Below are positions 1 through 10,800 of a stretch of DNA of 64,000 nt, in pieces. This stretch comes from Micropterus salmoides. Lineage: Eukaryota > Chordata > Actinopteri > Centrarchiformes > Centrarchidae. A model generated the notes under the pieces. The model ran no database searches, was not told the DNA's origin, and was given only the letters and a program-made list of their open reading frames with translations. How positions within the stretch are numbered: position 1 is the stretch's first letter; each line of letters starts with the position of its first letter. The stretch is from positions 14,741,457 through 14,805,456 of the forward strand of contig NW_024040707.1 of NCBI RefSeq assembly GCF_014851395.1, in the 5' to 3' direction. The translations under genes and the position numbers were made by a program.

Positions 1-247
1 CAGATTGCCTCCTGTGCAGCTCAGCTTCGTGATCATCGCCTCTGGTCTTGTTAGTGCGGTCTTATAGGTAATGGATTAAAATATCGCCAACCCGAGATGT
101 GATTGCGCACATATACTTCCAGAGAAGACTTGTTTTTTTTGTAACATTTTGAACAGGGGACTTTTTCTGACAGTTCGAACAGCGGAACGAGTATCGAAAG
201 TGAACAGCCGAAGCGGTTGAGAGGGGGCTGCTGTTACCTCGCGTTGA
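1..247 (+). promoter_or_regulatory. slc17a9: slc17a9 5' flank and 5' UTR
   Basis: This stretch lies directly upstream of the first coding exon and should contain the transcription start and 5' UTR. I see no clear TATA box at a usable distance. A TGA at 245-247 is in frame and immediately precedes the chosen ATG, so the reading frame cannot extend further upstream within this exon. The start context is weak (T at -3, G at +4). Whether a further non-coding exon lies before the window cannot be judged. Confidence 0.5.
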
Positions 248-381
248 ATGGCAGTTCTTCAAAAATATGGCAAGAACTATAGTCCAGATTTGGTCTGTCA
301 TAAGGAAAACCATCCGTCTGACAAGATCGGAGCACCTGGGTGTCACAAGAAGTGGCCTGAACACAACACCAACTGGTCAAG
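248..381 (+). CDS. slc17a9: slc17a9 coding exon 1
   Basis: Encodes residues 1-44 and two bases of codon 45: a polar, Lys/His/Pro-rich cytosolic tail ending in TNWSR. It was chosen because the donor AG|GTAACG leaves two bases, exactly what the exon 2 acceptor needs, and the joined sequence runs WSR-PVARVW into helix 1. An ATG at 267 opens a longer frame, but it ends in the wrong phase. The sequence is poorly conserved against human, so the start is the least certain part of the gene. Confidence 0.78.
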
Positions 382-3300
382 GTAACGAGTTTAACCCAAA
401 TAAGAGACAAGCATTCAACAGTGCTGAGTGCTTTCTCCAAATGTACCCAGAGGCTCTCAATGAGAACTCGGAAAATGTGTAGCCTAACATCCTATTGACA
501 CTTTGTAACAACTCTTTGACTTGTAATCCTTTAGGTGCAGCTGGGTCGTATAGATCCGCGCTTTCTGCGACAAGAGTGCCTCTCTGTGTATCTAGTAGTA
601 AAATGACACGTAGGCTATCACTTATGGCATTTCATGGTTCAGATAAGTAGGCTACTCTTTAGATGGAGTTGCCCTGCCACATAGGTCAAATGATTTGTAA
701 AGAAGGAAGTAAGTTGTGCTTCCTTGTTCCCTATATATTTAGCTAAACCACAACTGACACATGAACCTTAAATATTAACCCTAATGAAAATAGAAGTTAG
801 ATAAGACTCCCCCCATCAACTGGTTTAAGTCCAAAGTTTGTCCCCAAATGTTGCCTTTGTTCAGCCAAAGTTAGATGGCTTCAGTCTATTCTGCTTCCCT
901 CCTGTGCAGGCCAGTGGCGAGGGTATGGACGGTGGTGCTGCTGCTTGGGACGTGCCTCCTCTACTGCGCCCGTGTGGCGATGCCCATCTGCGCCGTCAGC
1001 ATGGCAGAGCAGTTCAAGTGGAGCAAGAGGGAGTCCGGCATGGTGCTGGGCAGCTTCTTCTGGGGCTACTGCTTCACCCAAGTGCTCGGAGGTTACGTCA
1101 GTGACCGGTGGGAAACATTTGAGCTCATACAGTAGCCACGTCGTAGAGATAATAGCGGGCTATGGATACTAAATTCTCTTGGGCCTACATAGATGTGCTT
1201 TTCATTTGGCACCAGTTTTTAGCTTCATCCTCGTTAAGTGTCATTTGCATGAGAGCATTACTGGCAGTGATGCAAACCGCCCATTTGTGTTTGCTCAGTC
1301 TGACAGATTATAGGGGAACGAAGGCAGATGTTTCCTCTGTGTTATCATGATGTTAACACTTATAGGTGTCATAAACTGACAGGCTGCCTATGTGTTTGAA
1401 GAGTTTCGTTCACTCCAGAATTGTCACACCAAAGTTAATATCTTACAAAAACGTCCATCCTTTTTTACAAAATGTGTAAGAAAGATTCTCAAAGATGATA
1501 TTTTTGGCAGAATTAATATTTTCTATATGGACCTACTATTTTCACTAGTGCTACAAGGCATCCAAGAGATCAAAAGCTAATACAGACATGTCTTGATTCT
1601 GTGTCCACAGGGTTGGCGGTGAGAAGGTCCTCCTGCTGTCGGCAGCAGCCTGGGGGTCGATGACAGCCTTCACCCCGATCCTGGCCCACTTCTGCTCCCA
1701 GCCGATCCTCTCCATGACACTGGCCCGCTTCCTCATGGGCTTGTTGCAAGGTGAGGTGGCGGGGGGGATTTTGAAAGTGTGTAAATAAGATTAATTGCAT
1801 CTTGAGATAACTGTAAATCAGTGAGGTGAAAGATATACTGTATGTATTTTTTAAATGTCTGTACACTTTGTTCAAGGTCTGGAAATGGCATAATTATTCA
1901 ACTTATCCAAACTCTGCTATCTTTCTTTGTAAGATACAGGCAGACAACATGAACATGTACAACCATATGTCAAACTAGTCAATGGAGTGTGCTGTCTGTC
2001 TTTTCTTTTATGATTAAATGCTTTTTTTGTCTGCATTCGCTTTTAAAAACTGTTTTACTAAAAGCCTGTTGCTAACTAAAACTGTTCTGATTTGATGGTA
2101 TCCACTAGAAAGACAGCATCTGTCATATTGGCTACGTTTCTCATACTTCCAGATCCTTGTCACCTGCATCTGTAGCCCACAGCTCTGTTTGTTTTTGCAA
2201 AGACATTCATAAACCTCTGTTGGTAACAATGACAACAAGTTTAGTTTGTGGCCACCTTTTCTTTGTTTTTTGTTTGTTTGCCTTGAGAACACTAACTGAC
2301 TGTGCACTGGATGATTCAGGTGTGCCTTTAAAATTGCTTTTGCTGCAGGCTCTTGTCACCAAACAAAGGTGCAGACGTTTCTGAATTTTTTTTGTTGTTC
2401 AGCACCTGCCAAAGAATTTACTGTGTGACGTGTTATTCACATTGCTCAAAAAAATCTACCATTTCCCGTCAGATTTCCCCTACTTCTACTGCTTTGTTAA
2501 ATCCTTTCTTTTTAAACATTGACCGATTTCGTTTTTTGTTTCCTGGTTTTAGGAGTTCATTACCCCTCTCTGGCGAGTCTGTGCTCTCAAAAGGTGGTGG
2601 AAAGCGAGAGAGGCTTCCTCATGAGCACCGTGGGTAGTGGCTCCTACCTGGGGTGAGTCAAGTGTTATGCAATAAATGGCGACTGTTGCGAAGTGCAAAG
2701 AGCAGGGGTTCATTTGAAAGCTGTGTCTATTGTGATCCCACAACCACTTCTGACACCTGATAATCTCTTTCAGCTCATGTCATGTTTGTGCCTAATTAAG
2801 TACTTTACTGTGTATCTTGTTACAAGGGTGTGTTTGTGTAACTTGTCATGTCTTGTTGTGACCCCCCCCACCCCCTCCTTCCCCAGCACTCTGGTGATTG
2901 GAGGCGCTGGCTCCCTCATGTTGGACCTGTATGGCTGGGAGAGCGTTTTCTACGTGTCTGGTCTCCTCTCAGTCCTGTGGGCCTACTGCATGTGGAAATA
3001 CCTGCTCAAAGGAGAAGGCAAGGGAGGCTTCAACTGTGGCGACAGTATCTGCGGTGTCATTGCTCATGCTCCTATCTTGTAGCTGCTTATTTGTATAACT
3101 GGTGTCAGTGTCCTTCGTGTATGCCCACGTGCCTGTGTTCATCTGTGTTTGCAGGGCCTATCATCACCCTGGAGTCCCTGGGAAGTGGTGGGCCCCAGTC
3201 CAAACTGTCCAAAAGACACTGGTTACGGCTCCTCAAGCAACCTGCAGTATGGTGAGCTAAAGATAAAGGAAGTGCACTTGTGTTTGCATGTGAGTGCATG

Positions 3301-6300
3301 TCTTTGTGCGTGTGTGTAGCTGCTCTTTGCATAGGCATAGCAGTTTGTTTGTTCTCATATTCAGATGAATGAGCAGCTGTGGAGCTCGCCCTGTGGCAAT
3401 ATTATAGCAACGTCTTATATCTGAAATTCTTATCTTATTCTTCTTATCCTGATAATTTAGAAGAATTATTTAAGAATTTAGAATAGCAAGCCTTGTCTCT
3501 GGTTGCCTCAGCTGTCCGTTATGTCTGTTAATATTGAGTTCTTCTATTTCCGTATAGTTTCTCCCTATGGCCAAGATATTTATATACCGTAATGCAGCTG
3601 ATATGTTCCAATTCCAGCGACACGGAGAACCTCTGTGATTTTATTTGATGTATCTGATCCACCTTGAGAGTAATGGATTAGATGACAGTTTGATGGCTAT
3701 GGGCTTAAAATATTCCCAAATTCTTTCTGCTTTCAGCCACATGCTACTTGCCTTAGCAAAGATATGACATAGGCAGGAGAACAATAGATGTCAAACAAGT
3801 AGCACAGGCACAAGCTTCTGTCAAATCACGAGACAGTGCTCAAAGACATGGGACACTGAGCAACCTTTGGTATACCTACAGTATGTATAAATATACTTTC
3901 AATGCACTTATTTTGTCTATTTCTCTCTCTTTATTCCCTGAGCAGTGCTGTGATCGTCACGCACCTTTGCACAGCGAGCACCTTCTTCACCCTTCTGTCG
4001 TGGCTGCCAACATTCTTTAAAGACACTTTCCCCGATGCCAAGGTAACCAGGCTCCATTTTCATTCTCCTTTTGATCGCATGACCTAAAGATAACAGGAAA
4101 AATAATTAAATCATTTTAAAAAAGAGCCTACAGCCATGCCAGCAGCAGCATGCTTTCAACTAAATGCTAACGTCAGCTTGCTAACATGCTCACAACAGTT
4201 TACAGCTAACATGCTGATGTTAAGCAAGTACAACATTAACCATGTTCACATTCGTTAATTCTCATTAAACTAAAGTGTTCAACTGAGGCTGATTATCTGT
4301 TTCTGATCAAGTTCATTCACACCCAGAACATATGTTGCCCCTCCAGGGTTGGGTGTTCAATGTCATTCCCTGGTTGGTGGCCATACCCTCATCCCTCTTC
4401 AGTGGCTGCCTATCTGACCACCTCATCAGTCAAGGTAGGGCACCCAACTGAGGAACAGATATCGGAATTATTGTATTATTGGTAAGGCAGCTATATATTT
4501 GCCTGTCCTAATTTTTCTGTATATCCCCACAGGCTTCGATACAGCCTCAGTGAGGAAGTTGATGCAGGTACGATATTGGACAGTTGCATTCTTATTCTGT
4601 TTGTATGTTATCTGTATAGTCTCATTGTAGATTTTCTTCCACTCAGTCCAAAGTTTATGGATGTCCTCTTTACTTTTTACACTCGTGTGCATAATGAATT
4701 ACATAAGATTTTGTGTGCATTCATTCCTCTGTTAGTTTTTCTCCATGGGTGTGTCCAGTGTGTTTACCCTTCTTCTATGTGGCAACACCACCTTCCCTTG
4801 GGCTGTAGCATTTGTGTCTGCCACCATGGGCCTCACCACCTTCAGTCACAGGTACTGGCACCTAGACTGTCCTTACACTCTGTCTCTCGCCCTGAAACCA
4901 GCACTTTAAAAAATTTTTTATTTCAATGTGGTAGTGGTTCCCCAAAGGTTTGTCAGTTTTTTATTTTTGTTTTTCTCTTTTGTTATATATTCTTCCTATT
5001 GGTGATAATATTGGAAACCATTACATTCATTTTCATCGCTATGAGGACAGCAGCCTCTTAGACATTAAAGAGCTAAATATCCCACCACCTCTTCAAGTGA
5101 ACACGTTTGTGTTTTGACAAAAAAATCCCAAATTATGGTGTTGAGCCCACCGAGCTTAACCAGGAAAGACTTTGCAGCATCTCCACTTATATTAGGCCTA
5201 CAGGTAGAATGTTTGGTCTGCAGTTTGACCCACTCAGTGCACCTAATTCATTGAATTTCATTGTGTTTTGTAGTCTTGCTTTAGCCGCTTAAGAAAATAA
5301 TAGTCCCAAAGTAGGCCTTTATTATCGTTAATTTGTCCTGGAAAAGGTCATGCCTGCTAAAAATGGGTCATTAGTATGTACTTTCATTCTTAATGAGGCT
5401 AAATAGCTTCCAAAACCACTGTTGTTTTTAGTAAACATTACTCAAAGGGAAGTAAATAGTGCATTTGGTGCGAGCTATTTTTAAGTGCAGATAAATACAC
5501 ATTTGGTGTGTTAGCAAGCATTTATGGCAGAGACGGTGTATGTCGGATTGAATCAAAATAAACTTTAGTGGCTGGGTTAATTAGGGAGCATGTCACCCAG
5601 TGCAACAGTGTGGCTCATTTCTGTGTTTAGTTTTTGGGAAATAATGGAAATTTATGACACAAAGGAATAAGAAAAATATCAGGCTTTGTCTGATGAGACA
5701 ATAAATGCATGATTGCATGCTAAGAAGGAGTGAACAATGGTGGGTGTGTTGCTGCCGAGCAAGGACCAAGCAATGCGGAAACATTACTCATCAGGAAGCC
5801 TCAGCTGTGTGGTGTGATAAGACCTTATGATAGTTTATGACCTGTTTTTTCCTGTTCAGTGTGTCATTTTAAATGTTGCCCATCATTTAGAATTTTCATT
5901 TTTTTCATTTTTCTTCAATATGTAGTTGGGTATTGTATCTGAAAATCTCGTCACATTTTTAATTTTTGTGGAACACACTAGTTGGTCTTCAAGTTAATGT
6001 TTTCTAATGTCATTTTCCAATATAATATTAGTAGTGTTGTAACATTATTTAAGTTTCATAAAATGAGTCTTTATTAGTCCTGCACTTAATACTATAAATG
6101 GTAAAATCCCAAACATTTGTTACTATTACTCCATGTGTCTCCAACTGTCAATCAGGACAAACTGCAGATAATATTTCACATTTGTGGATCCTCAGTAACA
6201 ATATTTTTTAATGAGCTTACTTTCTAAGCTTGTTATTCAGGTTCCAGACTTGATAAGTACAATATATGCAAGGAACAGTAAAGGTAAAGCCGCTGATAGC

Positions 6301-7270
6301 AGGCTGGGAACACAAGATAGACTGTCCACAATACATTTCCCTGAACAGACATTTATTTTTGGATCAAATCTTTTTATGGCGGAGATTTATCAGGCTGAAA
6401 ATTGGTTTAACTCTGAAGCAGAAAGAGTCAATATAGCACCTTTTTTATAAGATAAAATGGCTAATGACGTGTTTCTTTTACAGCGGTGTATCTGTAAATG
6501 TTCAAGATCTTGCTCCTTCCTGTGCTGGAGCATTATTTGGTAAGTAAAATAAAGTATTTCCAGAATTTACAAAGAAATGTTTTTATAAAAATCACATTAA
6601 TAGAAAACATTTTAGCACTAACAGATATTTTTTTCAAACCACAGGTTAAAGTTTGTTTTGTTTTTGTTTCTTCATGTGTGTGCATTTCTTTTACAGGTGT
6701 TATGAATACATGTGGTGCTTTCTCAGGTGAGTTTCTGTAACTTCAGGCAGAGACACTGAAATCAAATGTCTGTGGTGAAACTACTGTTTTCGCCTTCAAC
6801 AATCTATTAAGTGAAATAATTCATCCACTCTAAAAATTCAAACTTTGAGCTGATGTGTCAGTCATGCTGGCTCCTATGTGTCATGCATATTTCATCAAGG
6901 GAGCATAATGGAGTTTGTGTGAGATGAATGATACAGAGAACAGAGGATGACAGTTAGCGGTCCTGTGAGGGGTGGTGTAATGGACTGTGACATTTTCTCT
7001 GCGGGAAATGGATCAATCACATGGAAGATACTTTATGCTTTGTTTATAATCTGCCATTAATGGTGACTCTGCGTGTGTGTTTCCTCCGCAGGGGTCCTAA
7101 TGGTGTATTTTTCGGGGTATCTCATCGAGTCCACAGGCTCGTGGGCGACTGTGTTTGCCCTTATCACCACAGTCAACCTGCTGGGCCTGTGCACCTTCCT
7201 GGCCTTCGCTGAGGCCCGCCGGGTCGACATTGATTCTAGTAAGGTCCGCCACCACAACATCCACATCTAA
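248..7270 (+). CDS. slc17a9: Vesicular nucleotide transporter SLC17A9 (VNUT), 13 coding exons
   Basis: Twelve-helix major facilitator of the SLC17 family. Known members load ATP and other nucleotides into secretory vesicles and lysosome-like organelles, driven by membrane potential and dependent on chloride. Coding exons: 248-381, 910-1107, 1611-1750, 2553-2652, 2887-3017, 3155-3251, 3946-4042, 4347-4434, 4533-4567, 4736-4851, 6484-6539, 6697-6726, 7092-7270. They sum to 1401 nt, that is 466 residues, against about 436 in human; the extra length is a hydrophilic N-terminal tail (residues 1-45). Visible marks are the first membrane segment with GTCLLYCAR (58-66), SFFWGYC (93-99), the MFS loop GGYVSDR (105-111), an arginine in helix 4 (R150) aligning with human R119, which is reported as essential for transport, LLSWLPTFF in helix 7, and VQDLAPSCAG near helix 11. 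All junctions keep frame; eleven introns are GT-AG and one seems GC-AG. Which teleost paralogue (a or b) this is cannot be told here. Confidence 0.95.
910..1107 (+). CDS. slc17a9: slc17a9 coding exon 2
   Basis: Residues 45-110. Carries membrane helix 1 (VVLLLGTCLLYCAR) and helix 2 (SFFWGYCFTQVLGG), plus the start of the MFS motif-A loop. Acceptor CTGTGCAG at 902-909; donor CG|GTGGGA splits the Arg codon of the SDR motif. Confidence 0.95.
1611..1750 (+). CDS. slc17a9: slc17a9 coding exon 3
   Basis: Residues 111-157. Completes the SDR motif and continues with GGEK, helix 3 (LLLSAAAWGSMTAFTPILAH) and helix 4 (ARFLMGLLQG). R150 aligns with the transport-critical arginine of human VNUT (R119). 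Acceptor GTCCACAG, donor AAG|GTGAGG. Confidence 0.95.
2553..2652 (+). CDS. slc17a9: slc17a9 coding exon 4
   Basis: Residues 158-190. Begins with GVHYPSLASL, the SLC17 cytosolic segment after helix 4, then SESERGF and helix 5 (STVGSGSYLG). Acceptor GGTTTTAG, donor GG|GTGAGT, phase 2. Confidence 0.95.
2887..3017 (+). CDS. slc17a9: slc17a9 coding exon 5
   Basis: Residues 191-234. Carries the rest of helix 5 (LVIGGAGSLMLDLYGW) and helix 6 (ESVFYVSGLLSVLWAYCMWKYLL). The acceptor follows a C-rich tract. The 3' boundary is set at AAG|GCAAGG, a GC donor; the frame then continues correctly into exon 6. Confidence 0.85.
3018..3154 (+). other. slc17a9: slc17a9 intron 5 with probable GC-AG borders (137 bp)
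   Basis: The proposed donor reads AAG|GCAAGG, close to the known consensus for the minor GC-AG class (AG|GCAAGT), which the major spliceosome removes. The acceptor is TGTTTGCAG. This boundary gives phase 1 and joins KGE to GPIITLES. Nearby GT dinucleotides at about 3037 (CT|GTGGCG) and 3052 (CG|GTGTCA) are weaker and would insert extra residues. It is inferred from frame and donor strength, not from transcript data. Confidence 0.65.
3155..3251 (+). CDS. slc17a9: slc17a9 coding exon 6
   Basis: Residues 235-266: the central cytosolic loop, polar and basic (KLSKRHWLRLLKQPAV), matching the human loop that ends in RKPAVW. The donor G|GTGAGC splits the next codon after TG. Confidence 0.9.
3252..3945 (+). 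other. slc17a9: slc17a9 intron 6
   Basis: 694-bp intron between the central loop exon and helix 7. AT-rich and unique in appearance; I see no exon, repeat or regulatory feature in it. Confidence 0.6.
3946..4042 (+). CDS. slc17a9: slc17a9 coding exon 7
   Basis: Residues 267-299: helix 7 with the strongly conserved LLSWLPTFFKDTFPDAK. The split first codon reads TG|T (Cys), where human has Trp (PAVW), so one conserved residue differs if this boundary is right. Acceptor CCTGAGCAG; donor AAG|GTAACC, phase 0. Confidence 0.94.
4129..4330. repeat. Dispersed repeat of the GCTAACATGCT type (copy 1)
   Basis: Lies in slc17a9 intron 7. It has runs of GCTAACATGCT-like words, AACATGCTGATGTTAAGCA, and ends near ACTGAGGCTGAT. 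The same words recur at 29560-30005 and 54585-54725. I recognise it as an abundant teleost interspersed repeat; the family name is not certain. Confidence 0.65.
4347..4434 (+). CDS. slc17a9: slc17a9 coding exon 8
   Basis: Residues 300-328: GWVFNVIPWLVAIPSSLFSG (helix 8), then CLSDHLISQ. This is near-identical to the vertebrate VNUT signature. Acceptor CCCTCCAG, donor CAAG|GTAGGG. Confidence 0.95.
4533..4567 (+). CDS. slc17a9: slc17a9 coding exon 9 (35 nt)
   Basis: Short exon for residues 329-340, GFDTASVRKLMQ, matching the human segment ending in VRKLMQ. Acceptor ATCCCCACAG, donor GCAG|GTACGA, phase 0 at the 3' end. Confidence 0.93.
4736..4851 (+). CDS. slc17a9: slc17a9 coding exon 10
   Basis: Residues 341-378: helices 9 and 10, including MGVSSVFTLLLCG and a loop, then AVAFVSATMGLTTFSHS. 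Acceptor TCTGTTAG, donor CAG|GTACTG, phase 2. A 1.6-kb intron follows, the largest in the gene. Confidence 0.93.
4852..6483 (+). other. slc17a9: slc17a9 intron 10
   Basis: 1632-bp intron, AT-rich, with several short chance reading frames and no recognisable exon. It separates the helix 10 and helix 11 exons. I see no transposon ends. Confidence 0.6.
6484..6539 (+). CDS. slc17a9: slc17a9 coding exon 11 (56 nt)
   Basis: Residues 379-397: SGVSVNVQDLAPSCAGALF, one of the best conserved stretches of the family. Acceptor TTTTACAG, donor TTTG|GTAAGT. Confidence 0.94.
6697..6726 (+). CDS. slc17a9: slc17a9 coding exon 12 (30-nt micro-exon)
   Basis: A 30-nt exon encoding GVMNTCGAFSG (residues 398-408, both end codons split), part of helix 11, equivalent to human GVANTAGALAG. 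Acceptor TCTTTTACAG, donor CAG|GTGAGT. Both splice sites are strong, which helps such a small exon to be recognised. Confidence 0.92.
6727..7091 (+). other. slc17a9: slc17a9 intron 12
   Basis: 365-bp intron between the 30-nt micro-exon and the last exon. Nothing distinctive was seen beyond the splice sites. Confidence 0.6.
7092..7270 (+). CDS. slc17a9: slc17a9 coding exon 13 and stop
   Basis: Residues 408-466 and the TAA stop at 7268-7270. Contains the end of helix 11 (VLMVYFSGYLIESTGSW), helix 12 (VFALITTVNLLGLCTFLAFAEA) and a short tail RRVDIDSSKVRHHNIHI, parallel to the human QRVDLSST tail. Acceptor CCTCCGCAG. Confidence 0.95.
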
Positions 7271-8474
7271 ATCATCAGTGGGACTAGAATCCTATTCCCA
7301 GAGAGATATGACCATAGGGCAACCTGCAGCTTGGAGGACTAGCCAATGGATAGCAATTGGCACATGGATAAAGCCCACATATAACATCTGGAAAACTTCG
7401 CTCGGCTCTGCGTCTGGTTGAGGACGTACTGCAACAGTTACTGAAAAGCACACAGCAGAGCCTGCACAATGTTATTGAAACGTCATGTAAAGCTAGAGCG
7501 TTGAATCCTAAAAAAAAACACAGTTTAGCTGTTAGTGGATGTTTGGTCAGTTCAGGGTGGAATGGGAAAGGTCACAGGAGAAAAATGTCTACACTACCTC
7601 CCGGTCCCAGCGTGCGCAGCATGCGGTGGGGAAACAGTTGCTGGGCTAATGTTGGCGCTTGTCATTTGTTACTTATAAGAAGATGCCATGGAAATTGTTA
7701 TCCGTTGTGTCTGTGTGCGTGTCGGAGGAGCTGTGAGAGTGATGGATGTGTTAGTCTCAGGAGCTCTCTGACAGTTGTGATGGTGTTCTAACCCTACGGG
7801 GGGTGGGGGTGGTGTTGTGGGCACATGTGGGTGACGCAGGGAGAGTCAAGCCTCCTCGTACCTGAAGTCTTTTATTAGTGCGCCCCGCTCACTGAGTGTA
7901 CTGTCTGAGTGACACCTCATTACCCAGCCACTAATTACTTAGCGGGCACTCTAAAGTCCCGTACGATTTACCTTCTACTGTCCCCATCTCCATGGTTACA
8001 AGCTCATCTTATCGTTATAGGTTGGTGGGGGTGAAAGGCGTCACGGTAACCTTCATGGTAACAAGGCTTTCTCTGAGTGTGTTCTCTCTGGTTGTCGTCT
8101 TGAAGGATATGTTTCGAGTAGGAAGACCAAAGTTTAAATAATTCTTTTATTTTCTTTAAGTGTGATTGGATGTAATAGAAATACCTCACTTAATTATTTT
8201 GAGTAATTATATATTTATAAAGCAAAATTTTTTTTGGTCAGTTTCAAACTTTTTTTGAAAAGAAATGTATTAGGTAAGATGACAGAAAATCATAGTAAGT
8301 TATAAAAAAAATGTGATGCAGTATAAATAACCCTAATAGACCTTTTGTGCAAGTCTAGATTCCTCACTTGTTTTCTGACCTGCACTCTCCTCTCTAAGGA
8401 GACAGGATTGGTGAAAAGAAACATGTCTGTATTAGCATCTTGGCGAAAACTGCACAGGCAGACAAGCAGTATCC

Positions 8475-8636
<162 letters not shown>

Positions 8637-10006
8637 GATCTATCGTTGTTACTGCACTTGACATCATTGTTACATTGGCGTGGATGCCGGATGTATTTGG
8701 GAAGGAGATAGTTAGGAGGGAGCCCATTCACTTGCCAAGGTGGTGTCAGATGTAGTGCATCTCCACTCATTAAAGCAGACTTGAATACCAGAGTCTCCAT
8801 GTTACCCACTGACAAGATGAATGTTGAGAGGTGAGAGATTTTAAAGTGATACGTTGGGTCCACGGAGCCCCGTAAGGTCATATCTGTTTTATCTTGTGCG
8901 TGCAAGTTGTTTGTCTTGTGGAAGCAAGTTATTACCTCGTGCGTGCGAGCAAGTTATTATCGTGATTATAACTTGTACGCAAAAGTTTTTTTTGTAAAAG
9001 TCTTTCAGGACAGGCTCCTTACAATGCTGGAGGAAATTTGGTGTATTGGTATTACTTCAAAGTATGTAGCAAATGAAGCTAGCCGCGTAGCTCTGGCTGA
9101 ATGTTGAAGAGATTGTAGCATTTCGATGTGGCGTTCACAGCACAGTATCCGTTTTACATTTTGAAGATTTCTTTTTCAATCTAGATGCTTACTTGACATG
9201 TGTACCTTGAATCTATGCATTAATTATTTTGTACCTGATTTAAGCCATGAGAGGATTGTAAGATATGCTCACCGTGGTCACATGTTGCTTCTGTGTAAGT
9301 TGTTACATACATACAAAGGCACCTATGCTTACGTTGGTTTGGATGTTTTTCTATAAACACTTGTGTGTGTTGGTGTGTGTCCTTTAGGTTGAATATCTTG
9401 TCAGTACAGATTTGATTACTGAAATGCCAAATATGTTATTTACATTGTCATGGTCAATGGTTGCAAAAATGTGGGCAATATTTTCATACCTTATGCTCTC
9501 TGTCTTTCAGAGTAAAGAGGCATTATTCTGTACTTTCCTACATCAAACGTATTTAAGTTATCTGTTTGTGTGTATGTTACAAAGACACATAAACCTACTG
9601 ACTATGTTGCATAACTTATTTTAATATCTGATCAATTCTGAATGTCACTAAGTGTATGCCTAGACCTTTCAGACACACATATTTAAATAAGACCGCTGTA
9701 CTAAATACTCAATATTTTTTTTTAGCTTTCTTTTGTCAAACGCCACACATTCCTCAAATGTTTTACCGGCCTTAGCAGATGTGCATTATTTACGACTGCC
9801 TTCATCGCTTGTCTCTATTTTCCCATTACTGTATTGACATTCTGCAAAATGTAAACATTTCCCATGCCAACATATCATACTGTAGGCCCCTGAAAGCATT
9901 CTGACCCCTAGTTTTTGATGACATATATGATTTAAAAAATGACAATAATGCAAGAAAATGCAGTGTTCTAATATGATGACATATTTAAAAGCATATGTTA
10001 ACTTTG

Positions 10007-10012
10007 AATAAA
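10007..10012 (+). terminator. slc17a9: Candidate polyadenylation signal for slc17a9
   Basis: AATAAA, followed within 30 bases by a T-rich/GT-containing stretch (ATATATTTTGTCAG). It is the only plausible canonical signal I noted between the stop codon and 10.1 kb. Distance from the stop is 2.7 kb, so confidence is low. Confidence 0.35.
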
Positions 10013-10030
10013 AATATATTTTGTCAGCAA

Positions 10031-10800
10031 CGGTGAGTCATTTCAGTATGCTGCACTACCTGCATGTATTTTCTCTGCAGTGCCACAGAGAGGCAGCACA
10101 GTATCAATAACGAGGAGAATATGTGATGCCTTCTAACCTCCAAATACTTCACAAACATTTTCTCTCATGTAGAATGGAGGCATGATGGTCTCTTGAAGTT
10201 TTCATTTACAACATGATTACATGAAAGATTATTTTCATACATCTATATGCATTACATACAGGTCAAGAATGAGCTGAGAACCAGTACATCAGTAGGCAAT
10301 TCTGCATGTGGCTCAGCTGCTGAACAGGTCCTAGTGCAGATCTGTCCTGTTCACACCAGCGGCTCACTACAGGCCCAGATCCCGAGTCCGGGCTAGCGGG
10401 ACGTATGTGGTGGCACCATATGGCAGGATGCTGTGTGCCATGTTGGCTAGCTGGCACTGCCCACGTGTGAATGGCCAGACGCTAGTCAACCCAACCCACT
10501 CCTTCTCATGGGACCGAACGGCTCAAGTTGCCATGGAGACGGGTGGCTTGTGGCTGCTGCGTGGCAGTGAAAAAAAAGGGAGGGGAGGGGTCACAAGTGA
10601 GTGAAAGTAACAAGTCAGATAGAAGTCAGTGGACTGCAGTGAGTTGGCAGTGGAGTTGGCTTTTGATGTACAGTTCATACAAAAACGGCCATGGTGTTAA
10701 AGAGGTGGTCGGTCACTTATTGGAGTGCTCTCACTAACAGAAAATGGTGTTGTAAAAGCAGACATAATCATGATGAGTGGCCCACTATTTAATTAGCAGA
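10031..10800. other. Intergenic, no gene seen
   Basis: Unique-looking sequence with moderate GC around 10300-10600. Short reading frames on both strands lack any recognisable motif. Nothing further could be supported. Confidence 0.5.

Larger units (their letters stand above)
382..2552 (+). other. slc17a9: slc17a9 introns 1-3
   Basis: Intron 1 (382-909), intron 2 (1108-1610) and intron 3 (1751-2552) are AT-rich, with no further coding similarity that I can see. Exons 2 and 3 (described separately) interrupt this span. No transposon ends or long microsatellites were noticed. Confidence 0.6.

Noticed and set aside
62..440. Minus-strand frames opposite exon 1
   Set aside because: No recognisable domain; they are shadows of the coding exon and its flank.
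267..482. 71-codon frame overlapping slc17a9 exon 1
   Set aside because: Its phase at the donor (382) does not fit exon 2, whereas the 248 frame does; it reads through the splice site.
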